A stretch of 64,000 nucleotides of DNA from Rahnella bonaserana. Lineage in GTDB: Bacteria > Pseudomonadota > Gammaproteobacteria > Enterobacterales > Enterobacteriaceae. Positions 43,829-54,352 of the stretch are shown piece after piece. Location of the stretch: contig NZ_JAFMOW010000059.1 in NCBI RefSeq assembly GCF_019049675.1, positions 62,001 through 126,000 of the forward strand, in the 5' to 3' direction. Position numbers and translations under genes: made by a program. Within the stretch, counting starts at the first letter, position 1. The number at the start of each line of letters is the position of its first letter. A model generated the notes under the pieces. It saw only the letters and a list, made by a program, of their open reading frames with translations, searched no databases and was not told the DNA's origin.

Positions 43829-43847
43829 GATAATGGTTCTCAGTATC
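43829..43847 (-). promoter_or_regulatory. Fur box at the ryhB promoter
   Basis: GATAATGGTTCTCAGTATC matches the 19-base Fur consensus at 15 positions and overlaps the -10 of ryhB, so Fe-Fur would block transcription. Confidence 0.85.
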
Positions 43848-43933
43848 GTCTGTAAAGCACTTTGTTGAGAATATTTCTCATTACCACAATGACGTTATGG
43901 CTACTTAATGAACACCCTCAACGTCATTAAGGT

Positions 43934-45121
43934 CTACCATTCGGGGAACGGATCGGCCATCTCCATCCAGCTTTCGATGCCTTCCGCCATCTGTACTTCG
44001 CTTAGCAGGCACGCATCGAGGCGCCGGATAATCTCTTCTTTATTCAGATGCTGGCCGATAAACACCAGCTCCTGACGCATATCGCCGAACGGCTCCACCC
44101 ATTTTTCCATAATATGTTCCCTGGTCTCCTTGTCCTGTGGCCAGTCACTTTCCGGCAGCGCCCGCCAGAAAATCCCCGCCATACCATAACGGGCAATGCC
44201 GCCCGCCTGACTCCATTGCCCGGCAAAACGCGGACGCGTCGCCAGCCAGAAGAAACCTTTCGAACGCAGCAAGGTGCCACCGCCCCAGTCGCCATGCACC
44301 ACGCGATAAAATTTATCCGGATCAAACGGCCTGCGCGCCGTGTAGACAAAGCTGCTGATGCCGTACTCTTCGGTTTCCGGCGTGTGTTCGCCACGCAGTT
44401 CTTTCAGCCATCCCGGCGCAAGTTGCGCCTTAGCAAAATCAAAACGGTGCGTATTTAGCACGGCATCAACCGGCAGGCTGCCGGGACAAATCGGGATGAT
44501 ATGCGCATCGGGGTTCAGACTCCTTAACAGCGCAATCACTTCGCGCTGCTGCTGGCTGTCGAGAAGGTCGGTTTTGCTCACCAGCAGTACATTACAGAAT
44601 TCAATCTGGTCGATGAGTAAATCCGTCACGCTGCGCGTATCGTCATCACCCAGACTTTCACCGGCCTCCTGCACGCTGCGCGCTTCCTGATATTGCTGCA
44701 TAAAGTTGACGCCATCTACTACGGTGACCAGCGTGTCGAGGCGCGCAAACTGCGACAGGCTCTCGCCATTTTCATCCTCAAAGGTAAAGGTTTCCGCCAC
44801 CGGCAGCGGTTCCGAAATGCCGCTTGATTCAATCAGCAGATAATCAAAACGTCCGGCCTGCGCCAGTTCACGCACGGAAATCAGCAAATCTTCCCGCAGG
44901 GTACAGCAGATGCAACCGTTGCTCATTTCCACCAGTTTTTCCTGCTGGCGGTCAAGGGTGATTTCACTGGCGACCAGCGCGGCGTCGATGTTCACCTCGC
45001 TCATGTCATTGACGATCACCGCCACGCGTAATCCCTGGCGGTTATTCAGAATATGGTTGAGGACGGTAGTTTTGCCGGCGCCGAGAAATCCCGACAGCAC
45101 GGTAACGGGGAGTAAGGACAT
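43934..45121 (-). CDS. COG0523 GTPase, putative zinc metallochaperone (YciC/ZigA-like)
   Basis: The 395-residue protein has P-loop [17 protein letters not shown] near residue 8 and the metal-binding [12 protein letters not shown] near 70 (CxCC motif). [16 protein letters not shown] residues ([14 protein letters not shown]) lie near 100, SKTDLLD near 185, and a CobW C-terminal domain spans about 270-380. COG0523 proteins hand zinc to client enzymes when zinc is scarce. The ATG at 45121 has AGAGG ahead; the longer frame starts inside the operator. A Zur-like palindrome 51 nt upstream supports a zinc-starvation role. Confidence 0.88.
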   Translation of the reverse strand: MSLLPVTVLSGFLGAGKTTVLNHILNNRQGLRVAVIVNDMSEVNIDAALVASEITLDRQQEKLVEMSNGCICCTLREDLLISVRELAQAGRFDYLLIESSGISEPLPVAETFTFEDENGESLSQFARLDTLVTVVDGVNFMQQYQEARSVQEAGESLGDDDTRSVTDLLIDQIEFCNVLLVSKTDLLDSQQQREVIALLRSLNPDAHIIPICPGSLPVDAVLNTHRFDFAKAQLAPGWLKELRGEHTPETEEYGISSFVYTARRPFDPDKFYRVVHGDWGGGTLLRSKGFFWLATRPRFAGQWSQAGGIARYGMAGIFWRALPESDWPQDKETREHIMEKWVEPFGDMRQELVFIGQHLNKEEIIRRLDACLLSEVQMAEGIESWMEMADPFPEW

Positions 45122-45171
45122 CGTTAACCTCTTTTCGAAGGACAGTGCAGGAATACTTCGCCTGCGATTAT

Positions 45172-45186
45172 TGTTACAATATAACA
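45172..45186. promoter_or_regulatory. Zur-like operator upstream of the COG0523 gene
   Basis: TGTTACAATATAACA differs by one base from the palindrome TGTTATAATATAACA typical of gammaproteobacterial Zur sites. It lies 51-65 nt upstream of the GTPase start. Confidence 0.75.
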
Positions 45187-45359
45187 TAACAACAGCAATC
45201 CAAATTCAAGGGTTTTATTTTCAGCGCCTCTTTTTTGCCGGAAAACGAACGGTTTTTGCGCGAAGTGCCGCAGTACCTCACGCTGATTTGCTCAATGGAT
45301 TGGGGTACCTCGCAGAGTACGGTACACTTAGGGTATTGCACCTTAACTTTGAAGCCTTT

Positions 45360-47042
45360 ATGCGTCGTCTAACTTTGTGGATGCTTTTACTGAGCGGCTT
45401 GTCCACAGCAGTTTTTGCTGAGACTGCCCCAACACACGCCAGCCCGACGCCAGTTACGGCGCCGGTGAAAGATATTCGTCAGAGCGGCTTTGTCTACTGC
45501 GTGAACGGCATGGTTAATACCTTTAACCCGCAAAAAGCCAGCAGCGGGCTGATCATCGACACACTTGCCGCGCAGTTATATGACCGCCTGCTGGACGTTG
45601 ACCCCTATACCTATCGCCTGATCCCCGAACTGGCGCAAAGCTGGGAAGTGCTGGATGACGGCGCGACCTACCGTTTCCACCTGCGCAAAGACGTGCCTTT
45701 CCAGAAGACCGGCTGGTTTTCGCCGTCGCGTAAAATGAATGCTGACGACGTGGTATTCAGCTTCCAGCGCATTGTGGATCCGAAAAATCATTATCACGCG
45801 GTGAACGGCGAGGAATATCCGTATTTCGACAGCCTGCAGTTTGCACGGGCAGTGAAAAGCATTAAAAAACTCGATAATTATACAGTCGAGTTTCGTCTCA
45901 ATAATCCTGATGCCTCGTTCCTCTGGCATCTTGCAACGCACTACGCACCGGTACTTTCGGCTGAATATGCGGCGAATCTGACCAAATCCGGTAATGAAGA
46001 AGAGATTGATCGTCAGCCGGTGGGGACAGGCCCGTTCCAGCTGGGCGAATACCGCACCGGTCAGTACGTACGTCTGGCGCGTAACGGGCAATACTGGAAA
46101 GGTACGCCACGCATGTCACAGGTGGTGATTGATATGGGCGTCGGCGGCACCGGACGTTTGTCCAAACTGCTGACCGGCGAGTGTGATGTGCTGGCGTACC
46201 CTGCGGCCAGTCAGCTGTCGATTTTGCGCGAAGATCCGCGTTTGCGTCTTTCCCTGCGTCCGGGTATGAACGTTGCGTATCTGGCCTTCAACACCAATAA
46301 AGCGCCGCTCAACGATCCGCGTATCCGTCAGGCGGTCGCACTGTCTATCAATAATCAGCGCCTGATGCAGTCAATTTATTACGGCACCGCCGAAACCGCT
46401 GCCTCTATTCTGCCGCGCGCGTCGTGGGCCTATGACAGCAATGCACAGGTCACGGAATACAATCCTGAAAAAGCGAAGCAAATACTGAAAGATCTCGGTC
46501 AGGAGAAACTCAATCTGCATTTGTGGGTACCGACGGCCTCCCAGTCATTTAACCCGAGTCCGCTGAAAACCGCCGAACTGATCCAGGCAGATTTATCACA
46601 GGTCGGGATCAAAGTGACCATTGTTCCGGTTGAAGGGCGTTTCCAGGAAGCCAAGCTGATGGAAATGAACCATGATTTGACGCTGACAGGCTGGTCAACC
46701 GACAGTAATGACCCCGACAGTTTCTTCCGCCCGATGCTCAGTTGTGCGGCACTTCATTCGCAGACCAACTATGCTCACTGGTGTGATCCTGCATTTGACG
46801 AATTACTCCGTCAGGGGCTTTTGTCACAGCAACTTTCACAGCGCATCGAGTTTTATCAGCAGGCGCAAAAAATCCTTGAGCTGCAACTGCCGGTGTTGCC
46901 TCTGGCCTCTTCCCTGCGACTTCAGGCTTATCGTTACGACATCAAAGGACTGGTATTGAGCCCGTTTGGTAACTCTTCGTTTGCTGGCGTCTTCCGTGAA
47001 GATGAAAAAAGTCGTAATGACGAAGGAAGGAAAGCCCCATGA
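45360..47042 (+). CDS. sapA: SapA periplasmic peptide-binding protein
   Basis: Starting at 45360 the protein has 560 residues with a signal peptide ([20 protein letters not shown]). The mature domain is a family 5 solute-binding protein very close to E. coli SapA as I remember it ([20 protein letters not shown] near 60, [20 protein letters not shown] near 265). The open frame begins 450 nt further upstream but that part overlaps the COG0523 gene. SapA binds peptides (antimicrobial peptides and other ligands). It overlaps sapB by 4 nt. Confidence 0.94.
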   Translation: MRRLTLWMLLLSGLSTAVFAETAPTHASPTPVTAPVKDIRQSGFVYCVNGMVNTFNPQKASSGLIIDTLAAQLYDRLLDVDPYTYRLIPELAQSWEVLDDGATYRFHLRKDVPFQKTGWFSPSRKMNADDVVFSFQRIVDPKNHYHAVNGEEYPYFDSLQFARAVKSIKKLDNYTVEFRLNNPDASFLWHLATHYAPVLSAEYAANLTKSGNEEEIDRQPVGTGPFQLGEYRTGQYVRLARNGQYWKGTPRMSQVVIDMGVGGTGRLSKLLTGECDVLAYPAASQLSILREDPRLRLSLRPGMNVAYLAFNTNKAPLNDPRIRQAVALSINNQRLMQSIYYGTAETAASILPRASWAYDSNAQVTEYNPEKAKQILKDLGQEKLNLHLWVPTASQSFNPSPLKTAELIQADLSQVGIKVTIVPVEGRFQEAKLMEMNHDLTLTGWSTDSNDPDSFFRPMLSCAALHSQTNYAHWCDPAFDELLRQGLLSQQLSQRIEFYQQAQKILELQLPVLPLASSLRLQAYRYDIKGLVLSPFGNSSFAGVFREDEKSRNDEGRKAP

Positions 47043-48004
47043 TTATCTTCACGTTACGTCGCATATTGCTGCTGATCGCCACGCTGTTCTTTCTCAGCCT
47101 GGTGGCGTTCAGCCTGAGCTATTTTACGCCCAACGCGCCGTTACGCGGTGCATCATTATGGGATGCTTACCGTTTCTATTTTATTGGCATCTGCCAGTTT
47201 GATTTTGGCGTGTCGAGTATCAATGGCGAAAGTATTACCTATCAGCTTAAAGCCGTATTCCCGGCGACCATGGAACTGTGCGTGCTGGCCTTTGCGCTGG
47301 CGTTAGTGGTGGGCATTCCGCTGGGGATACTGGCGGGTGTCATGCGCGGGAAATGGCCTGACGTGGCGATCAGCAGCCTCGCCCTGCTCGGCTTTTCCAT
47401 TCCGGTATTCTGGCTGTCCGTATTGCTGATGCTGTTCTTCTCGATGCAGCTTGGCTGGCTGCCGGTGTCCGGTCGCCTCGATTTGCTCTATCAGTTAAAA
47501 ACCGTTACCGGCCTGACGCTGGTGGACGCGTGGCTGTCTGACTCACCTTATCGCCATGAGATGATCATGAGCGCCATCCGCCATATGATTTTGCCTATCG
47601 CCGCGCTTGCCGTTGCGCCGACCACCGAGGTTATCCGCCTGATGCGCATTTCCACCGACGATGTGCTGGCGAAAAACTACGTGAAAGCCGCCGCAACGCG
47701 CGGTTTATCGCGCTTTACCATAATCCGCCGTCATGTGTTGCATAACGCGCTGCCGCCGATCATTCCTAAACTCGGCCTGCAATTTTCGACAATGCTGACA
47801 CTGGCAATGATTACCGAAGTGGTCTTTAACTGGCCGGGTATTGGCCGCTGGCTGATCAACGCTATCCGCCAGCAGGACTATGCTGCGATTTCCGCAGGTG
47901 TAATGGTGGTGGGATCGCTGGTGATTGTGGTTAACGTACTTTCAGACATTCTCGGTGCATTAATGAATCCATTGAAACATAAGGAATGGTATGCCCTTCG
48001 ATAA
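47039..48004 (+). CDS. sapB: Sap peptide ABC transporter permease SapB
   Basis: The 321-residue permease has six helices, with the DppB-like N-terminal region, and the coupling loop [20 protein letters not shown] near 220. Its start shares ATGA with the sapA stop; its 3' end overlaps sapC by 14 nt. Confidence 0.95.
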   Translation: MIIFTLRRILLLIATLFFLSLVAFSLSYFTPNAPLRGASLWDAYRFYFIGICQFDFGVSSINGESITYQLKAVFPATMELCVLAFALALVVGIPLGILAGVMRGKWPDVAISSLALLGFSIPVFWLSVLLMLFFSMQLGWLPVSGRLDLLYQLKTVTGLTLVDAWLSDSPYRHEMIMSAIRHMILPIAALAVAPTTEVIRLMRISTDDVLAKNYVKAAATRGLSRFTIIRRHVLHNALPPIIPKLGLQFSTMLTLAMITEVVFNWPGIGRWLINAIRQQDYAAISAGVMVVGSLVIVVNVLSDILGALMNPLKHKEWYALR

Positions 48005-48881
48005 TGTATACCGCGAAAAACAGGTACCCAGCCCGCTGCGTCACACCTGGGGGATTTTCTATCGCGACACGCTGTCGATGATCGGCTTTTATGGCGTGAT
48101 CGGACTGTTGTTTTTATGTATTTTCGGCCATCTGCTGGCGCCTTATGCGCTCGATCAGCAATTCCTCGGCTACCAGTTGTTGCCGCCTTCATGGTCGCGC
48201 TACGGCAATGTGTCCTTCTTCCTCGGCACGGACGATCTGGGCCGGGATTTGCTCAGCCGGATGTTAACCGGTGCGGCACCCACCATCGGTGGCGCGCTGG
48301 TGATTACCCTCGCAGCCTCGCTGTGTGGCGTGATTATTGGCGTGCTGGCCGGGATCACACGCGGTCTGAAATCAGCCATTCTTAACCATATTCTGGATAC
48401 GCTGCTTTCAATTCCTTCCCTGCTGCTGGCGATTGTGGTGGTGGCCTTTATCGGCCCGAAACTTGAGCACGCGATGCTGGCCGTCTGGCTGGCGCTGTTG
48501 CCACGCATTTCGCGCACCATTTACAGCGCCGTACATGATGAGCTGGAAAAAGAATATGTGGTTGCCGTGCGTCTCGATGGCGCATCGACGTGGCAGATCC
48601 TGCGTTATGCCGTATTGCCCAATATTGTGGCGGTGCTGGCAACGGAGTTTACCCGCGCCTTGTCGATGGCAATTCTGGATATCGCCGCGTTAGGTTTTCT
48701 GGATTTGGGCGCACAATTACCTTCGCCGGAATGGGGAGCGATGCTCGGTGATTCACTTGAACTGGTGTATGTCGCACCCTGGACCGTCATGCTGCCGGGT
48801 GCTGCTATTCTTATCAGCGTATTGCTGATCAATCTGCTGGGTGACGGTGTGCGTCGGGCGATCAATGCGGGAGTGGAATAA
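47991..48881 (+). CDS. sapC: Sap peptide ABC transporter permease SapC
   Basis: The 296-residue permease has the OppC-type start, [20 protein letters not shown] near 78, and the coupling loop [20 protein letters not shown] near 195. Six helices are visible. It shares one base with sapD (TAATG). Confidence 0.95.
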   Translation: MPFDNVYREKQVPSPLRHTWGIFYRDTLSMIGFYGVIGLLFLCIFGHLLAPYALDQQFLGYQLLPPSWSRYGNVSFFLGTDDLGRDLLSRMLTGAAPTIGGALVITLAASLCGVIIGVLAGITRGLKSAILNHILDTLLSIPSLLLAIVVVAFIGPKLEHAMLAVWLALLPRISRTIYSAVHDELEKEYVVAVRLDGASTWQILRYAVLPNIVAVLATEFTRALSMAILDIAALGFLDLGAQLPSPEWGAMLGDSLELVYVAPWTVMLPGAAILISVLLINLLGDGVRRAINAGVE

Positions 48882-49873
48882 TGCCTTTACTCGATATCCG
48901 CAATCTGACCATTGAATTTATGACTGCCGACGGGCCGGTCAAAGCGGTTGATCGCGTCAGCATGACGCTGAATGCCGGTGAAATCCGCGGACTGGTGGGT
49001 GAATCTGGCTCAGGCAAAAGCCTGATTGCCAAAGCTATCTGCGGCGTAACCAAAGATAACTGGCGCGTGACGGCAGACCGTATGCGCTTTGATAACATCG
49101 ATCTGTTGCAGCTGTCGCCACGCGAGCGGCGCAAACTGGTCGGGCAAAACGTGTCGATGATTTTTCAGGAGCCACAATCCTGTCTCGATCCTTCCGAGAG
49201 TATTGGCCGTCAGTTAATTCAGGCGATCCCCGGCTGGACATATAAAGGCCGCTGGTATCAGCGCTGGAAGTGGCGCAAAAAACGCGCTATTGAGCTGCTG
49301 CACCGCGTCGGGATTAAAGATCACAAAGACATCATGGCCAGCTATCCGTACGAACTGACCGAAGGTGAATGTCAGAAAGTGATGATTGCCATTGCTCTGG
49401 CGAATCAGCCGCGTTTGCTGATTGCGGATGAACCCACCAACGCAATGGAGCCGACCACACAGGCGCAGATTTTCCGCCTGCTGGCACGGCTGAACCAAAA
49501 CAATAACACCACGATTTTGCTGATCAGCCACGACCTGCAAATGATGAGTAAATGGGCGAACCGCATAAACGTATTGTATTGCGGTCAGACCGTTGAGAGC
49601 GCCGTGTGTGAAGATCTGCTAGCCGCACCGCATCATCCTTATACACAGGCACTGATCCGCGCAATGCCTGATTTTGGCCGTTCCCTGCCACATAAAAGCC
49701 GGCTGAATACTCTGCCGGGGGCGATTCCTTCACTGGAACATCTGCCGATCGGCTGTCGTCTGGGGCCACGCTGCCCTTACGCGCAGAAAAAATGCATCGA
49801 AACGCCACGTCTGCGTCTGGCAAAAACACATGCTTACGCCTGCCACTTCCCGCTGAACATGGAGGAGCAATGA
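48881..49873 (+). CDS. sapD: Sap transporter ATPase SapD
   Basis: The 330-residue ATPase shows Walker [18 protein letters not shown] near 40, Q-loop [14 protein letters not shown], Walker [14 protein letters not shown], and the SapD-specific signature [16 protein letters not shown]. SapD also supports potassium uptake by Trk in E. coli. The C-terminal Cys cluster [14 protein letters not shown] is of the dipeptide-ATPase type. Confidence 0.95.
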   Translation: MPLLDIRNLTIEFMTADGPVKAVDRVSMTLNAGEIRGLVGESGSGKSLIAKAICGVTKDNWRVTADRMRFDNIDLLQLSPRERRKLVGQNVSMIFQEPQSCLDPSESIGRQLIQAIPGWTYKGRWYQRWKWRKKRAIELLHRVGIKDHKDIMASYPYELTEGECQKVMIAIALANQPRLLIADEPTNAMEPTTQAQIFRLLARLNQNNNTTILLISHDLQMMSKWANRINVLYCGQTVESAVCEDLLAAPHHPYTQALIRAMPDFGRSLPHKSRLNTLPGAIPSLEHLPIGCRLGPRCPYAQKKCIETPRLRLAKTHAYACHFPLNMEEQ

Positions 49874-50682
49874 TGGGCGAAACCCTGCTCGAAGTCCGTA
49901 ACCTGAGCAAAACGTTCCGTTATCGCACCGGGTTGTTCCGCAAAATGAATCTGGATGCTGTAAAGCCGGTCAGCTTTACCCTGCGCGAAAAACAAACGCT
50001 GGCGATCATCGGTGAAAACGGCTCAGGCAAATCAACACTGGCGAAAATGCTCTCCGGCATGGTTGAACCGAGCGGCGGCGAAATCCTGATTGATGAGCAT
50101 CCGCTTGAGTTTCGTGATTACCGCTTCCGCAGTCAGCAAATCCGTATGATTTTTCAGGATCCCAGCACTTCGCTCAATCCGCGTCAGCGCATCGGTCAGT
50201 TGCTCGAAGCACCTTTACGTCTCAACAGTGAAATGAACGCACAGCAGCGTGAACAACGCATCAACCAGACCCTGCGGCTGGTTGGTATGCTGCCGGATCA
50301 TGCGAATTATTACCCGCATATGCTGGCTTCCGGTCAGAAGCAGAGCGTTGCGCTGGCGCGCGCACTGATCCTGCAACCGAAAGTGATTGTTGCCGATGAG
50401 GCGCTGGCGTCTCTGGATATGTCCATGCGTTCACAAATCATCAACATGATGCTGGAGTTACAGGAAAAGCAGGGCATCTCATACATATACGTCACCCAGC
50501 ACCTTGGCATGATGAAACATATCAGTGATCAGGTGTTGGTGATGCATGAAGGTGAAGTGGTCGAGCGCGGCAATACCGCTGAAGTGCTGGCGGCACCACT
50601 GCATGATCTGACGAAAAGGCTGATCGCCAGTCACTTTGGCGAAGCACTCACAGCAGATGCCTGGCGGCGCGACGGAAATTAA
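49870..50682 (+). CDS. sapF: Sap transporter ATPase SapF
   Basis: From the ATGATG at 49870 (ATGA overlap with sapD, GGAGGAG as SD) the protein has 270 residues, the E. coli length. Walker A is [17 protein letters not shown] near 47, the Q-loop [14 protein letters not shown], and Walker [13 protein letters not shown]. The signature is [14 protein letters not shown], a degenerate form as in the SapF family. It completes the sapABCDF operon, which ends in a terminator at 50718; fabI does not follow as it does in E. coli. Confidence 0.94.
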   Translation: MMGETLLEVRNLSKTFRYRTGLFRKMNLDAVKPVSFTLREKQTLAIIGENGSGKSTLAKMLSGMVEPSGGEILIDEHPLEFRDYRFRSQQIRMIFQDPSTSLNPRQRIGQLLEAPLRLNSEMNAQQREQRINQTLRLVGMLPDHANYYPHMLASGQKQSVALARALILQPKVIVADEALASLDMSMRSQIINMMLELQEKQGISYIYVTQHLGMMKHISDQVLVMHEGEVVERGNTAEVLAAPLHDLTKRLIASHFGEALTADAWRRDGN

Positions 50683-50717
50683 CGATTTCTGAAGGGGCGA
50701 TTCACAGAATCAATACC

Positions 50718-50747
50718 AAACGGTGCCTGAAATGGGTGCCGTTTTTT
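50718..50747 (+). terminator. Terminator of the sap operon
   Basis: Stem AAACGG...TGCC / GGGTG...CCGTTT with a small internal mismatch, followed by TTTTTT. Confidence 0.8.
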
Positions 50748-50934
50748 ATGTTTGCAATCGGGTAAATTGCCGATGAAATTCGCGACCAAACCCGTTCCTC
50801 TGGCATATTTGCCGTTTTCTATTCCTTTTAGATATGATTTATCGCTTAACATTATTTTATATCGACAACAGTATCGGCAAGGATAGGGTCTGATAATTTG
50901 CCTGGAAGCCAGGCTTGAAGCAAAGGACCCTTTC

Positions 50935-52137
50935 ATGGAACAACAACGCAAGGCCGCACACAGCGGCTGGTATCATGAAACACAATCCAGCCAGTATGGA
51001 CACCTGCCGCTCGATCCCCATGCTGCGTTAGTTCAGGATCGCTTTCTGCTCGGACTGGATAATCAGCTTGATCCGACACTTCGCCAGTTGCTTAATGAGC
51101 GCCAGAAACTTCTGCGTGCTTCCCGCGCCAGCTATGAGGTGCTTTTCCCGGATCATCTCAGCGTATCGCGTACAGAAACGCTTTCTTTATATGACCGCCT
51201 CAGCAGTGCGCTGACCGTTGCGCAGGTGACCGGAGTACAATCACTTTGTAGCCATTACGCCGCCCGCCTCGCCCCGCTTTCCAGCCCTGATGCCTCCCGT
51301 GAAAGTAATATCCGCCAGACTCATATCACTCAGTTCGCCCGGTTACTCGCCACTCAGCCCACGCTTATCACGCCGTCTATGCTGGATCAGCTCAGCCACG
51401 TAGGGTTCAGTACGCGGGATATCGTGACCTTCACGCAACTGATCGGTTTTGTCAGTTATCAGGCGCGCGTGCTGGCCGTAGTGAATGGTTTGCGCGGGCG
51501 TGCGGCCGCGGTGCTCCCCGGATTCCCGGCGCCGGAAGGTTGCGAGCAGAAAGGGTTTTCGCTGGCCATGTTGCAATGGAAATCAAGGCTGCCGGAAGTG
51601 GCACCGGATGCCGCAAGCAAGCATCAGCAGGATGTTCTGGATTTGATCGCGCCCGATGCGCGCTCTTCTTCTTTTTACACTTTGCTGGTGCATGACGCCG
51701 ATGCGCTGAGCGAATTCTCTGCCGTCTTTAATCATGTGATGCAGGCCGGTGAGCGTCCAAAAGCTGCGTGGCGCGAGTTATCGGCGGTGGCAACCTCACA
51801 GTTAAATGGTTGCCTGTACTGCGCAGGGATCCATGGACGTCTGTATCTGGAAGCCGGCGGCAACGCAGCCATTATCGGCTCCTTGTTCGAAGAAAATCAT
51901 CGCGACGATGCCGTTGATGCACTGTCGAAAACGCTGTCCGACAGAAAGGAAGCTGCCTTGCTGGAGGCCGTGATTACGCTGACCCGCACGCCGGAACGTT
52001 TTGACGCGCGCCAGTTACACGGATTATCAGATGCCGGTTATTCGGCAACACAATCTCTGGATATCCTGCTGACCGCCGCGCTGTTCAGCTGGTCAAATCG
52101 TCTGATCCAGACACTTGGCGATACGCTGAACGGCTAA
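50935..52137 (+). CDS. Two-domain AhpD/CMD-like putative peroxidase-related protein
   Basis: The 400-residue protein looks like two carboxymuconolactone-decarboxylase (AhpD-like) domains in tandem. The C-terminal half (about 205-400) carries the redox motif GCLYCAGIHGRLYLEAGG near 295 (CxxC plus His), as in alkylhydroperoxidase-like proteins. The N-terminal half (about 20-195) keeps the helical plan but lacks the Cys pair. In other bacteria these two parts are, as I recall, separate genes (TIGR04029 and TIGR04030 families). It could act in peroxide reduction coupled to a partner thiol system; the substrate is unknown. It has its own promoter region after the sap terminator. Confidence 0.72.
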   Translation: MEQQRKAAHSGWYHETQSSQYGHLPLDPHAALVQDRFLLGLDNQLDPTLRQLLNERQKLLRASRASYEVLFPDHLSVSRTETLSLYDRLSSALTVAQVTGVQSLCSHYAARLAPLSSPDASRESNIRQTHITQFARLLATQPTLITPSMLDQLSHVGFSTRDIVTFTQLIGFVSYQARVLAVVNGLRGRAAAVLPGFPAPEGCEQKGFSLAMLQWKSRLPEVAPDAASKHQQDVLDLIAPDARSSSFYTLLVHDADALSEFSAVFNHVMQAGERPKAAWRELSAVATSQLNGCLYCAGIHGRLYLEAGGNAAIIGSLFEENHRDDAVDALSKTLSDRKEAALLEAVITLTRTPERFDARQLHGLSDAGYSATQSLDILLTAALFSWSNRLIQTLGDTLNG

Positions 52138-52718
52138 GTTCAGTCCGGAACCCTTCATGCTATTGCTTCTCTTTCCGGCAGGATATTCCCCTGCCGGAAA
52201 AGCCAAATGTAAATACCCCCGCCACCTAACCGCCATAAGTCGTACTAATCTTATTTTCAATCGGAAATTTAGTGTTAAAACGAGATGCAGATCACACTAG
52301 ACTGTGTCTCATTCTGAATACCTTCGCAGCGTTGTTTTTCCGTTTCATAAAACCCCGTAAAGAGCGTCACAATCCAGACGTATTCACTATTTATTCACCT
52401 CTCGATGGGTGAATAATCCAGTTAAGAGTTTTTGAGAAAAACAATAACAAAATTAGAATGTGGAATATTATTTATACAACATATTCACATTGTCTATTTA
52501 GAAAACATAAACGTTAATTCTGCATAACATTTCGAACACAGTTTAATCAGGCCGGATAAGTTAAATGTAACAGCATATGTCAAACTCCTTGCCTCATTTA
52601 CGAAGATAGTGAACATTACTTGCCGTCATCCCATCTTATAACAATGCAAAGGGTGCTTATTTCGCGCCACTTATGCGTTTCTGCTCTATAAAAGCAGAAG
52701 GAATAAACAGAGGTACGA
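52138..52718. promoter_or_regulatory. Long intergenic region upstream of dtpA
   Basis: 581 AT-rich bases. A hairpin TCCGGCAGG / CCTGCCGGA near 52173-52198 follows the CMD gene and may end its transcript. A palindrome ATTCACC / GGTGAAT lies at 52393-52414. ATGTAACA at 52565 resembles half an OmpR site; in E. coli dtpA (tppB) depends on OmpR. No gene is credible here. The region is long enough for a regulated leader. Confidence 0.45.
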
Positions 52719-54233
52719 GTGTCAACTGCAAACAAAACACCCAACAATGAAAGCGTGAGTCTGAACGCCTTCAAACAGCCAAAAGCGTTTTATCTGATCT
52801 TCTCCATCGAATTGTGGGAACGTTTCGGTTATTACGGCCTGCAAGGGATTATGGCGGTTTACCTGGTCAAAATGCTTGGCCTGAGTGAAGCTGACTCCAT
52901 CACCCTGTTCTCATCTTTCAGTGCGCTGGTTTACGGCTTCGTGGCCATTGGCGGCTGGTTAGGTGATAAAGTTCTCGGCTCAAAACGCGTGATCGTGCTC
53001 GGCGCGATAGTTCTGGCGTTAGGTTATTCCTTCGTTGCATATTCTGGCCACGAAGTGTTCTGGGTTTATCTGGGTATGGCGACTATCGCCGTCGGTAGTG
53101 GCTTATTTAAAGCAAATCCATCCTCATTGCTTTCTACCTGCTACGAAAAAGATGACCCGCGTCTTGATGGCGCATTTACCATGTATTACATGTCCGTCAA
53201 TATCGGCTCATTCTTCTCCATGCTGGCAACCCCATGGCTTGCCGCGCAGTATGGCTGGAGCGTCGCGTTCTCTCTGAGCGTGGTCGGTATGTTAATCACC
53301 ATCGTGAACTTCATGTTCTGTCGCAAATGGGTAAAACGTCAGGGTTCTAAACCAGACTTCTCCCCGCTGCAGTTCAAAAAGCTGCTGATGGTCCTGGTCG
53401 GTGTGGTTGCACTGGTCTTCCTGTCCAGCTGGTTGCTGCATAACCAAACTATCGCACGTATGGTTCTGGGTGTGGTTTCCGTAGGGATCATCATTGTCTT
53501 TGCGAAAGAAACCTTCTCTATGAAGGGTATCGCACGTCGTAAGATGATTGTGGCGTTCCTGCTGATGATGGAAGCCGTCGTGTTCTTCGTGCTGTACAGC
53601 CAGATGCCAACGTCTCTGAACTTCTTTGCTATTCATAATGTCGGCCATGACCTGCTGGGTATCAGCTTCCAGCCTGAACAGTTCCAGGCCCTGAACCCGT
53701 TCTGGATCATGGTAGCCAGCCCGATTCTGGCCGCGATATACACTAAAGTAGGCGACCGTATGCCTATGCCGCACAAGTTTGCCATTGGTATGGTGCTCTG
53801 TTCAGGCGCGTTCCTGGTTCTGCCATGGGGTGCAAGCCTGGCAAATGAACAGGGCATCGTTTCTGTTAACTGGCTGGTGCTGAGCTATGCACTGCAAAGT
53901 ATCGGTGAACTGATGATTTCCGGTTTGGGTCTGGCGATGGTTGCACAGCTGGTACCACAGCGTCTGATGGGCTTCATCATGGGCGCATGGTTCCTGACTA
54001 CCGCGGCTGCGGCGATTATCGCGGGCTACGTGGCGAACCTGACGGCTGTGCCTTCCGACATTGAAGATGCGCACGCTTCTCTGGCAATTTACAGCCATGT
54101 GTTCCTGCAAATTGGTATTGCGACCGCTGTGATTGCCGTGCTGATGCTGGTAACTGCCTCTAAGCTGCACCGCATGACGCTGGATCGTGACACTGACGAG
54201 AAGCAACCTGAACTGGCTTCTGCTGCTCAGTAA
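52719..54233 (+). CDS. dtpA: Dipeptide/tripeptide:H+ symporter DtpA
   Basis: The 504-residue POT-family permease is nearly identical in its first 60 residues to what I recall of E. coli DtpA (MSTAN, then [20 protein letters not shown]). The ExxERFxYYG motif ([10 protein letters not shown] near 32) and [18 protein letters not shown] near 85 are present, with 12-14 helices. It starts at GTG with GAGG 6 nt ahead. It imports di- and tripeptides with protons. A terminator follows, then a block of direct repeats. Confidence 0.96.
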   Translation: MSTANKTPNNESVSLNAFKQPKAFYLIFSIELWERFGYYGLQGIMAVYLVKMLGLSEADSITLFSSFSALVYGFVAIGGWLGDKVLGSKRVIVLGAIVLALGYSFVAYSGHEVFWVYLGMATIAVGSGLFKANPSSLLSTCYEKDDPRLDGAFTMYYMSVNIGSFFSMLATPWLAAQYGWSVAFSLSVVGMLITIVNFMFCRKWVKRQGSKPDFSPLQFKKLLMVLVGVVALVFLSSWLLHNQTIARMVLGVVSVGIIIVFAKETFSMKGIARRKMIVAFLLMMEAVVFFVLYSQMPTSLNFFAIHNVGHDLLGISFQPEQFQALNPFWIMVASPILAAIYTKVGDRMPMPHKFAIGMVLCSGAFLVLPWGASLANEQGIVSVNWLVLSYALQSIGELMISGLGLAMVAQLVPQRLMGFIMGAWFLTTAAAAIIAGYVANLTAVPSDIEDAHASLAIYSHVFLQIGIATAVIAVLMLVTASKLHRMTLDRDTDEKQPELASAAQ

Positions 54234-54263
54234 ACGCAGAACGTCATTCTTGATGGTTGACGA

Positions 54264-54288
54264 ACGCCTCCCCCGGGAGGCGTTTTTT
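54264..54288 (+). terminator. Terminator of dtpA
   Basis: Stem ACGCCTCC / GGAGGCGT with a CCCG loop and six T. Confidence 0.92.
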
Positions 54289-54336
54289 ATGGACGCATTT
54301 TTATGGACGCGTTTTTATGGACGCGTTTTTATGGAC
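54280..54336. repeat. Four tandem 14-15 bp direct repeats after the dtpA terminator
   Basis: The unit GCGTTTTTATGGAC occurs four times head to tail: 54280-54294 (with one extra T), 54295-54308 (GCATTTTTATGGAC), 54309-54322 and 54323-54336. The first unit includes the terminator's T run, so the array looks like slippage expansion of a terminator tail. Confidence 0.9.
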
Positions 54337-54352
54337 GAACGTCTCCCACGAT

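Noticed and set aside
44910..45359. N-terminal 150-codon extension of sapA
   Set aside because: It overlaps the opposite-strand COG0523 gene; the ATG at 45360 begins a normal signal peptide and gives the family length.
54280..54336. Possible iteron or CRISPR repeats
   Set aside because: Units are contiguous without spacers and begin in a terminator T run, so slippage is the simpler explanation.
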